Of a stretch of 64,000 nucleotides of DNA, positions 35,112 to 42,068 are shown one piece after another. The notes below the pieces were generated by a model that worked only from the letters and a program-made list of their open reading frames with translations, was not told where the DNA came from and ran no database searches. How positions within the stretch are numbered: position 1 is the stretch's first letter; each line of letters begins with the position of its first letter. The translations under genes and the position numbers were made by a program. Origin of the DNA: Novosphingobium sediminicola (GTDB lineage Bacteria; Pseudomonadota; Alphaproteobacteria; Sphingomonadales; Sphingomonadaceae); the NCBI RefSeq assembly GCF_014196525.1, contig NZ_JACIDX010000011.1, forward strand, positions 124,001-188,000, given 5' to 3'.

Positions 35112-35975
35112 ATGAGCGAGGAACCCGAATTCGTCACCTATAACGTCACCGATGGCGTGGCATGGGTGATGCTGAACCGCCCGCAATATTCCAATGCGCA
35201 GAACTATCGCCTGCTGGGCCAATTGGACAATGCGTTCAAACGCGCGGTCAATGATGATGATGTCAAGGTCATCGTGCTGGGCGGCGAGGGCAAGCATTTT
35301 TCCGCTGGCCACGACATTGGCACACCCGAAAAGGACAGCCATATGCCGCGCAACCGCGTGGGGCTTTGGTGGGACCACACCAACAAAGGCGGGGCCGAGC
35401 GGCAATATGTGCTGGAGCAGGACGGCTATCTGGGCCTGTGCCGCCGCTGGCAGGAGATCCCCAAGCCGATGATCGCCATGGTGCAGGGCGCCTGTATTGC
35501 GGGCGGGCTGATGCTGGCGTGGGTGTGCGATCTGATCATCGCCTCGGAAGATGCGTTTTTTCAGGACCCGGTGTTGCGCATGGCGCAGCCGGGCGTCGAA
35601 TATTTCGCCCATGCGTTTGAATTGCCGCCCCGCGTGGCGCGCGAATTGCTCTTGCTGGGGCGCCGGATGCCTGCGGCGCGCGCCTATCAGTTCGGCATGG
35701 TCAACGAAATCCACCCGCGCGAAACCTTGCGCGAAGAGGTCGCCAAGATCGCCGCCGAACTGGTCGAGCGCGACCGTTTCGGCATGGCGCTGACCAAGCA
35801 GGCGTTCAATTTCGTCGAGGACCTGCGCGGCAAGCGTCAGGCGATGGATGGCGTGTTCCACATGCACCATCTGGCCCATGCGCATAATCAGTTGATGACG
35901 GGCCACCTTGTCGGCGGGCTGGACTCCAAGGCGATGGCGGCGGCCAACAAGAAGCAGGCGGGGGATAAGGAATGA
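35112..35975 (+). CDS. Enoyl-CoA hydratase
   Basis: 287 residues, crotonase superfamily. Oxyanion-hole segments G-K-H-F-S-A-G-H-D-I and G-A-C-I-A-G-G-L-M are clear. The C-terminal part is longer than usual, with H-M-H-H-L-A-H-A-H. This subgroup is common in sphingomonad and mycobacterial beta-oxidation clusters. The second hydratase glutamate is not obvious in the D-P-V-L-R-M-A-Q-P-G segment, so hydratase versus isomerase activity is open. Overlaps the next start (ATGA). Confidence 0.87.
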   Translation: MSEEPEFVTYNVTDGVAWVMLNRPQYSNAQNYRLLGQLDNAFKRAVNDDDVKVIVLGGEGKHFSAGHDIGTPEKDSHMPRNRVGLWWDHTNKGGAERQYVLEQDGYLGLCRRWQEIPKPMIAMVQGACIAGGLMLAWVCDLIIASEDAFFQDPVLRMAQPGVEYFAHAFELPPRVARELLLLGRRMPAARAYQFGMVNEIHPRETLREEVAKIAAELVERDRFGMALTKQAFNFVEDLRGKRQAMDGVFHMHHLAHAHNQLMTGHLVGGLDSKAMAAANKKQAGDKE

Positions 35976-37627
35976 CGCTTATTCTGCCGGGGCTGACCGC
36001 CCTGCTGTCCGGGGCAGCGGATGCGGCGGCGGCTTTTGTCGCCCATGCCCAGCCGCAGGTGAAGGCCCGCATCGCCGCCCCCGATGGCAAAGTGGACCGT
36101 GTGGCCGCCGATGTAGAGCAGCATATCGTCCATGGCTTTGGCTGGTATGCCTCCTATGCCGAATTGCTGCGCGAGGTGGCGACATGGGCCGCCGCGCTGG
36201 AGCAGGATGGGGAATTTACCGAAGTCGAGGCCCTGCTCGCGCAATTGCTGTTTGCCGAATATGGCGCGCAGATGCGCGGCGGCATCGCGATGAATCAGGG
36301 CGAGGTGATCCGCCCCGCCGATCTTTGCGATGATGCCGATGCGCTCGACGCCCCCGCCCTGACCCGCCTGATCCGCGAGGGCGGGACGCAGGAGGTGAAA
36401 ACCGCCATCGCGCGCCATCTGATCGATGCTCGCGGGCGGGTGACGCTGGAAAATTGCGGGCTGGATGAAACGCTCACCCTGATCCGCGATCAGTTCTTTG
36501 CCCTGTCGAATGACAAGGTCGCGCCCCATGCCCACGAATGGCATCTAAAGGACGAATTGATCCCCATCGAACTGGTCGACGAACTGGGCGAGATGGGCGT
36601 GTTCGCCATGACCATCCCGGAGGAATTCGGCGGGCTGGGCATGGGCAAGACCGCTATGTGCGTGGTGTCCGAGGAATTGTCGCGCGGGTGGATCGGGGTC
36701 GGCTCGCTGGCCACGCGGTCCGAAATCGCGGCCGAACTGATACTGACCGGCGGCACGCTGGAGCAAAAGCAGCACTGGCTGCCCCAGATCGCCAGCGCCG
36801 CGATCCTGCCCACCGCCGTGTTTACCGAGCCTGATACGGGATCCGACCTTGGATCCTTGCGCACCCGCGCCACGCGAACGGGCGAGGAATACAGCATCAG
36901 TGGCAACAAGACATGGATCACCCATGCCGCCCGCGCCGATGTGATGACGCTGCTGGTGCGCACCAACCCGGAAACCCGCAACCACAGCGGTCTGTCCATG
37001 CTGATCGCGCCCAAAATGCGCGGCGACGAGGCCAACCCCTTCCCCAGCCCCGGCATGAGCGGGGGCGAGATCGGCGTGATCGGCTATCGGGGCATGAAGG
37101 AATACGAAATCGGCTTTGACGATTTCCGCGTTCCCGCCGCCAACCTGTTGGGCGGGGTCGAGGGGCAAGGCTTCAAGCAATTGATGGCCACCTTTGAAAG
37201 CGCGCGCATCCAGACCGCCGCCCGCGCCATCGGCGTAGCGCAGGCCTCGCTCGACGTGGGCCTCGCCTATGCGATAGATCGCAAGCAATTTGGGCGGGCC
37301 ATCATTGAGTTCCCCCGCGTGGCCAACAAGCTGGCCATGATGGCGGCGGAAATCATGGGCGCGCGCCAGCTCACCTACTTCGCCGCCCGCCGCAAGGACG
37401 AGGGCAAGCGATGCGATCTGGAAGCCGGCATGGCCAAGCTGATCGGCGCCCGCGTGGCATGGGCGGCGGCGGACAATGCCTTGCAGATCCACGGCGGCAA
37501 TGGGTTTGCGATGGAATATGCCGTCAGCCGCCTGCTGGCTGATGCTCGGATTCTGAACATATTCGAGGGTGCGGGCGAGATTCAGGCGCAGGTGATTGCG
37601 CGGCGGTTGCTGGATGGAGGGAATTAA
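35972..37627 (+). CDS. mcd: Methylsuccinyl-CoA dehydrogenase-like acyl-CoA dehydrogenase
   Basis: 551 residues. It has an N-terminal extension of about 165 residues before the acyl-CoA dehydrogenase fold, the size and layout of (2S)-methylsuccinyl-CoA dehydrogenase of the ethylmalonyl-CoA pathway. The core carries F-T-E-P-D-T-G-S-D-L and R-K-Q-F-G-R-A-I. The loop I-F-E-G-A-G-E-I-Q-A-Q holds catalytic Glu532. The family converts methylsuccinyl-CoA to mesaconyl-C1-CoA. No crotonyl-CoA carboxylase/reductase or mutase is in the window, so either those lie elsewhere or the enzyme serves a different branched dicarboxyl-CoA. Confidence 0.8.
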   Translation: MTLILPGLTALLSGAADAAAAFVAHAQPQVKARIAAPDGKVDRVAADVEQHIVHGFGWYASYAELLREVATWAAALEQDGEFTEVEALLAQLLFAEYGAQMRGGIAMNQGEVIRPADLCDDADALDAPALTRLIREGGTQEVKTAIARHLIDARGRVTLENCGLDETLTLIRDQFFALSNDKVAPHAHEWHLKDELIPIELVDELGEMGVFAMTIPEEFGGLGMGKTAMCVVSEELSRGWIGVGSLATRSEIAAELILTGGTLEQKQHWLPQIASAAILPTAVFTEPDTGSDLGSLRTRATRTGEEYSISGNKTWITHAARADVMTLLVRTNPETRNHSGLSMLIAPKMRGDEANPFPSPGMSGGEIGVIGYRGMKEYEIGFDDFRVPAANLLGGVEGQGFKQLMATFESARIQTAARAIGVAQASLDVGLAYAIDRKQFGRAIIEFPRVANKLAMMAAEIMGARQLTYFAARRKDEGKRCDLEAGMAKLIGARVAWAAADNALQIHGGNGFAMEYAVSRLLADARILNIFEGAGEIQAQVIARRLLDGGN

Positions 37628-37871
37628 AAGGGAGTTTTAGGTGCGAGGGTCTAGACCCTCGCGCTCCCGTTACTGTCTGCGTTGCGTGTCGGGTTCGACC
37701 TTTTGTGTCGGACGCGATGTTGAAATGATAAAGCCTGCGGCGCATTAAGAGATTACCTTACCGCGCCGCAGGCTTTCATAACTGCCCCCAACATGGCGAT
37801 CTTGCCACCACCCCATTAATGGGATTGCAAAGGGGCCAAGCCCCTTTGCCCGCCGGAGGCAAACTCCCTTT
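37627..37871. repeat. Structured intergenic element bounded by 11-bp inverted repeats
   Basis: AAAGGGAGTTT (37627-37637) and AAACTCCCTTT (37861-37871) bracket the whole spacer between two convergent genes. Inside are a 20-bp perfect palindrome (37643-37662), a 14-bp stem with 19-nt loop (37730-37743 with 37763-37776), the 12-bp palindrome CCCATTAATGGG (37812-37823) and a 10-bp stem with 3-nt loop (37827-37849). It may act as a double terminator or be a REP/MITE-like repeat. Confidence 0.7.
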
Positions 37872-37872
37872 C

Positions 37873-39045
37873 TTACAACCTCTCCACAATCGTCACATTG
37901 GCCATCCCGCCCGCCTCACACATGGTCTGCAAACCATAACGCCCCCCGGTCGAATGCAGCGCGCTGACCAAAGTCGCCATCAGCTTTGCGCCAGACCCGC
38001 CCAAAGGATGCCCCAGCGCGATCGCCCCGCCATGCACATTCATCCGCGCCGCATCGGCACCCAGCGCCTGCGCCCAAGCCAAAGGCACCGGGGCAAAGGC
38101 CTCGTTGACTTCATAGAGGTCGATATCGCCGATCCCCATGCCCGCCTTGGCCAGAGCGCGCTGGGTGGCGGGAATGGGCGCTTCCAGCATGATGACGGGA
38201 TCGTGGCCAAGAACGGTCATCTGATGGATGCGCGCCAAAGGTTTCAGGCCCAAAGCCTTCAGCCCCCGCTCGTTGACCACCAGCACCGCCGCCGCGCCGT
38301 CGCAGATCTGGCTGGCATTGGCCGCGCTGATCACCCCGCCCTCGGTCAGCAATTTGACGCTGCTGATCTTTTCGAGGCTGGCGTCGGCGCGGATGCCTTC
38401 GTCGGTCTTGTGGATCACCGCCTCGCCCTCAGGCGTGACCACCTCCAGCGGGATGATTTCGGCGTCGAACTTGCCCGCTGCCGTAGCGGCGGCGGCGCGG
38501 CGGTGGCTTTCCAGCGCATAGGCGTCCAGCACATCGCGCGTCAGGCCATATTTCTTCGCCAGCATCTCGGCCCCGCCAAACTGGCTGAAGGGCGTGTCGG
38601 GATAGCGCGCCTCGATGCCGGGGCTGCGATAGGTGCCGAACCCATGCTTGGCCGCCAGCGTCCAGGGCAGGCCCATCGGCACGCGGGTCATGCTCTCGAC
38701 GCCTGCCGCGATCACCACATCCATCACGCCCGCCATCACCGTGGCGGCGGCAAAGTGGACGGCCTGCTGGCTCGATCCGCATTGGCGGTCGACATGGGTG
38801 CCGGACACCGATTCGGGCAATCCGCCCGCCAGCACGGCGTTGCGAGCGATATTGGCGCCCTGCTCGCCGCCGGGACAGGCACAGCCCATGATGACATCCT
38901 CGACCAGCGCGGGATCAATCCCCGCCCGGTCGATCAATCCGGCCAGCACCCGCCCGGCCAGATCCGCCGGATGCACCCCGGCCAGCCGCCCGCCGCGCTT
39001 GCCCCCGGCCGAACGCGCCACGGCCACGATATAGGCTTCCGCCAT
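37873..39045 (-). CDS. Thiolase (acetyl-CoA acetyltransferase family)
   Basis: 390 residues. Nucleophile in D-R-Q-C-G-S-S-Q-Q, then N-E-A-F-A-P-V and G-H-P-L-G-G-S-G with catalytic His. The C-terminal base motif is C-E-A-G-G-M-A-N in place of the more common C-I-G-G-G-Q-G. This variant is frequent in steroid/terpenoid degradation thiolases. ATG 39045 follows a purine-rich AAGGGATGAGG. It has its own promoter region with a TGCAAAAT element, 75 nt downstream of the F420 operon end. Confidence 0.92.
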   Translation of the reverse strand: MAEAYIVAVARSAGGKRGGRLAGVHPADLAGRVLAGLIDRAGIDPALVEDVIMGCACPGGEQGANIARNAVLAGGLPESVSGTHVDRQCGSSQQAVHFAAATVMAGVMDVVIAAGVESMTRVPMGLPWTLAAKHGFGTYRSPGIEARYPDTPFSQFGGAEMLAKKYGLTRDVLDAYALESHRRAAAATAAGKFDAEIIPLEVVTPEGEAVIHKTDEGIRADASLEKISSVKLLTEGGVISAANASQICDGAAAVLVVNERGLKALGLKPLARIHQMTVLGHDPVIMLEAPIPATQRALAKAGMGIGDIDLYEVNEAFAPVPLAWAQALGADAARMNVHGGAIALGHPLGGSGAKLMATLVSALHSTGGRYGLQTMCEAGGMANVTIVERL

Positions 39046-39078
39046 GCCTCATCCCTTCTTTATGAATCTATACTGTAA

Positions 39079-39086
39079 TGCAAAAT
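39079..39086. promoter_or_regulatory. TGCAAAAT element upstream of the thiolase
   Basis: Exact TGCAAAAT on the plus strand, 34 bp before the minus-strand thiolase start, in the AT-rich spacer after cofC. The same 8-mer is at 24013, 32949 and 45186. Confidence 0.4.
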
Positions 39087-39119
39087 TATAGGCATCCCCG
39101 GCCCTTCGGCACAAGCCAA

Positions 39120-39704
39120 TTATGCCCTTGAGAGCAAAATAGGCAGATCCTCCGGCACATCCAGATCACGCGCCAGCCCCTCGCGCCGGATCACCCGGCA
39201 ACCCAGCCCGGCGCGCGCAGCCTCGCGCTCATGCGCGGCGCGGCTGCCCGGCCCAAAACGCAGGGCGAGGATCGCGGGATGGGCCAGATAGAGCGCATTC
39301 GTCCCCTGCCCCGCCGTGTCCGCGGCGATCATCACCGAGACCCCCATGGGCGGGGCCAGCATCGCCCGCAAATCCTGCGCGTTCAGCAACGGCAAATCGG
39401 AACTGACGATCAGCACCGGCGCGCGGGCCATCCGGTCCAGCTTCAGCAAGGCCTGCGCCAGCGCCGGATTATGCCCCGCGCATGTCTCACGCAGCGCCAT
39501 CGCGCCCGCCGCGCGCGCCTGTGCCAATGCATCCTCATCGCGGCTGACCACCAGCACATCGGCAACCTGCTTGGCCTGCGCCAAAACATGAGCAAACAAC
39601 CGCCGCGCCAAATCCTCGCGCGCGGCCTCATCCATCACGCCCGCCAGCCGCGACTTACCCTGCGCGAAAGGCTTTACCGGGATCAGGATGACCGGCCGCG
39701 CCAT
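39120..39704 (-). CDS. cofC: CofC/FbiD guanylyltransferase of coenzyme F420 biosynthesis
   Basis: 194 residues from ATG 39704. Nucleotidyltransferase-A fold with I-P-V-K-P-F-A-Q-G-K-S-R-L at the N-terminus (nucleotide loop), V-S-S-D-L-P-L (metal-binding Asp) and T-N-A-L, then F-G-P-G-S. The enzyme joins GTP to 2-phospholactate, phosphoenolpyruvate or 3-phosphoglycerate to make the unstable dinucleotide used by CofD. Which of these is used cannot be read from motifs alone. It starts 4 nt after the cofD stop and ends the F420 operon. Confidence 0.9.
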   Translation of the reverse strand: MARPVILIPVKPFAQGKSRLAGVMDEAAREDLARRLFAHVLAQAKQVADVLVVSRDEDALAQARAAGAMALRETCAGHNPALAQALLKLDRMARAPVLIVSSDLPLLNAQDLRAMLAPPMGVSVMIAADTAGQGTNALYLAHPAILALRFGPGSRAAHEREAARAGLGCRVIRREGLARDLDVPEDLPILLSRA

Positions 39705-39708
39705 CGCC

Positions 39709-40638
39709 TCAATCCGCCAGCTTGCGGGCAAAGCCCAGTACTTCACGCGCCAGCCTTGCCTGATCCGCCGGGTCGCGCATCAACGTGTCGGTGGCGCAGA
39801 CCAACACACCATCCAGCGCCCCGGCATCCGCGCGATCCACCATCAACCCATCGATCAGCCCGGCATATTGATCCGCGACCGCGCCGGGCGTCGTCCCCAA
39901 TCCCAGTTCGCCCATGATTTTGGCCGCCGGTCCTTTGATCGCCTGTCCGGCAATAAAGGGCGAGAGCGCGACCGCTGGCACCCGGCGCCGCATCAAGGCA
40001 TCGCGCACCCCCGGCACCGAAAGGATCGGCGCAATCGAAAGGATCGGATTGGACGGGCAAAAGACAATCGCCTCCAGCCCCGGATCGCCCAGCGCGGCGG
40101 CAAAGCCCGCCGCCATCTGCGCCCGCTCGGCCCCGTCGAACCGGATCGCGCGGAACACAGGCGCGCATTGCCGCCGCACGAAATAGTCCTGAAACGCCAG
40201 ATCGCCCTCGTCGGTCGAGACAATCGTGCGCACCGGGTCATCGCTCATCGGCACGAGCCTTTGGCCGATGCCCAGCGCCGCCGTCATCCGCGCTACCACC
40301 GCCGAAAGGCTTTGCCCCCCACGCAGCGCCTGTGTGCGCAGCACATGCGTGGCCAGATCGCGGTCGCCCAGCGCGAACCATGTCTCGCCGCCCAGCTTGC
40401 CCGCCATGTCCATAAAGGCCCATGTCTCGCCCGCCACGCCCCAGCCCTTTTCGCGGTTGTTCATCCCCGCCAGGGCATAGGTGACCGAATCGATGTCGGG
40501 GCAGATGGTCAGGCCCATATGTTCGAAATCATCGCCGGTGTTGACTGCGATGGTCAATTCGCCCGCAGGTAAGACCGCAGCCAGCCCCGCCGCCAGTTTG
40601 GCACCGCCGACCCCGCCCGCTATTGCCAATATGCTCAT
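39709..40638 (-). CDS. cofD: CofD/FbiA 2-phospho-L-lactate transferase
   Basis: 309 residues. N-terminal I-A-G-G-V-G-G-A-K-L is the signature of CofD. N-T-G-D-D-F-E-H-M-G-L and C-P-D-I-D-S-V-T-Y-A-L-A-G line the deazaflavin (Fo) and metal site. C-P-S-N-P-I-L-S-I follows. It transfers the phosphoacyl group onto Fo to give F420-0 or its dehydro form. The ATGA overlap with cofE shows coupling. Confidence 0.95.
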   Translation of the reverse strand: MSILAIAGGVGGAKLAAGLAAVLPAGELTIAVNTGDDFEHMGLTICPDIDSVTYALAGMNNREKGWGVAGETWAFMDMAGKLGGETWFALGDRDLATHVLRTQALRGGQSLSAVVARMTAALGIGQRLVPMSDDPVRTIVSTDEGDLAFQDYFVRRQCAPVFRAIRFDGAERAQMAAGFAAALGDPGLEAIVFCPSNPILSIAPILSVPGVRDALMRRRVPAVALSPFIAGQAIKGPAAKIMGELGLGTTPGAVADQYAGLIDGLMVDRADAGALDGVLVCATDTLMRDPADQARLAREVLGFARKLAD

Positions 40639-41402
40639 GGGAACAGATCCATTTCCAGCGGGCGGATCAGTTCCGCCGCCTTGCCTTCACGCCGACCATA
40701 GGCCACCCCGCGCAGCAGCACGATGGGCGCCCCTTCCGCCGCCTGCCCCATGGCAAGCGACGCCGCCGCCGCCACCTCATCGGCAAGGCCCAGCTCGCTG
40801 GTGGCCAATTCGCGGCCATAGAGATCGGGCGTGCCGCGCAGGTCGAGCAGACCCGCCATGCCAGCGCAACCAATCGCCACGCCGCATGTGCCATTGCGCC
40901 ATGCGCGGCCAAAACTGTCGATGATGACCACCGCCACATCGGCCCCGCTGGCCTTGACCAAGGCGTCGCGGATCGCCGCCGCGCTGGCGTCGGGGTCCAG
41001 CGGGAGCAGCAGCGCCACAGGCTCCCCGCCGTGATCGACATTGGATTGGTCGATCCCGGCATTGGCCAGCACAAAGCCCAGCCGATGCCGCACGATCAGC
41101 ACCCCACGCCGCACCCGCATCACCCGGTCGGTTTCCGACAGGATCAGCTCGACCAGCCGCGCATCCTTGTCGCAGCGCGTGGCCAGATCCTGCGCCGCAA
41201 ACGAGGGACGCACACCCGAAAGCGGCACGGCGCGCCCCTCCGCCTTGGACACGATCTTTTGCGCCAGCACGATAATGTCACCATCGCGCAAGACCAGCCC
41301 GCCCGCGCCCAGCGCAGCAAGGATCACCGGCCCCAGATCGTCGCCCGGCGCGATCAGCGGCACGCCGGGCAAGGCATGGATCGAGAGAGTAGGTTCGCCC
41401 AT
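40635..41402 (-). CDS. cofE: CofE F420-0:gamma-glutamyl ligase (single-domain)
   Basis: 255 residues. Diagnostic V-L-A-Q-K-I-V-S-K-A-E-G, the metal site D-S-F-G-R-A-W-R-N-G-T and A-I-G-C-A-G. It adds the poly-gamma-glutamate tail to F420-0 using GTP. The length equals archaeal CofE. The C-terminal nitroreductase-like domain of actinobacterial FbiB, which reduces dehydro-F420-0, is absent, and no separate copy is seen in the window. It lies 6 nt after npdG. Confidence 0.94.
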   Translation of the reverse strand: MGEPTLSIHALPGVPLIAPGDDLGPVILAALGAGGLVLRDGDIIVLAQKIVSKAEGRAVPLSGVRPSFAAQDLATRCDKDARLVELILSETDRVMRVRRGVLIVRHRLGFVLANAGIDQSNVDHGGEPVALLLPLDPDASAAAIRDALVKASGADVAVVIIDSFGRAWRNGTCGVAIGCAGMAGLLDLRGTPDLYGRELATSELGLADEVAAAASLAMGQAAEGAPIVLLRGVAYGRREGKAAELIRPLEMDLFP

Positions 41403-41408
41403 GGGATC

Positions 41409-42068
41409 TTATACGCCCGTAATCCGAATGCCCGCGCCCGGCACCTTATACCGCCGGTTGAGCGCGATCAGCACCGAGGTCAGCCCCTCGGCCACAATCG
41501 AATTGCACAGGGGGCCAGCATACCATGCGCGAAGGCCAATTTCCTGCGCCAGCGCCACCACCTCATCGCCCGCCGCGCCATCATCGGCACAGACCAGCAC
41601 ATCGCATTCGATCTCTTCATCCAGCTTGGTCAGGTGATGGGCCGAAATGTTCTGGAAGGCCGAAACCACCCGGACGCCCTCGCCCAGCATCTTCTGCACC
41701 GCCTCGACCGCCGAACCGCCCTCGGGAATATGCACCCGGCTGACCTTGGGCGGGACCAGCGGTACGGTCACGTCGATCAGGATCTTGCCCGCAAGGCCTG
41801 AGGCCACCTCCTGTACCGTGGATTGCTGCGCGGCATAGGGCACGGCCAGCACGACAATATCGGCCGCCGCGGCGGCATCGACATTGGCCATGCCCACCAC
41901 ATTGTCGTCGCCCAGCGTGGCATTCATCGCCGCTGCGCTTTCGCCCGCGCGCTCGGCGCTGCGCCCGCCGATGATGACGCGGTGGCCCTTGTGCGCCCAG
42001 CGCAGCGCCAGCCCGCCGCCTTCCTTGCCCGTGCCGCCCAGAACGGCGATGGTTGCCTTATCCTGCAT
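41409..42068 (-). CDS. npdG: F420H2:NADP oxidoreductase (NpdG/Fno)
   Basis: 219 residues from ATG 42068. N-terminal NADP site V-L-G-G-T-G-K-E-G-G-G-L-A and the G-G-R-S-A-E-R-A segment that reads the 2'-phosphate. V-P-Y-A-A-Q and A-F-Q-N-I-S-A-H follow, typical of Fno. It moves hydride between NADPH and F420 and so supplies F420H2. Its presence shows the cofactor is meant for redox work, not just made. The start overlaps the fbiC end by 11 nt. Confidence 0.92.
   Translation of the reverse strand: MQDKATIAVLGGTGKEGGGLALRWAHKGHRVIIGGRSAERAGESAAAMNATLGDDNVVGMANVDAAAAADIVVLAVPYAAQQSTVQEVASGLAGKILIDVTVPLVPPKVSRVHIPEGGSAVEAVQKMLGEGVRVVSAFQNISAHHLTKLDEEIECDVLVCADDGAAGDEVVALAQEIGLRAWYAGPLCNSIVAEGLTSVLIALNRRYKVPGAGIRITGV

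Noticed and set aside
24122-37627. Classical steroid-degradation (kstR/hsa) cluster
   Set aside because: FadE-like pair and thiolases are suggestive, but ring-degradation genes (3-ketosteroid dehydrogenase, KshA/B, HsaA-D) are not in the window.
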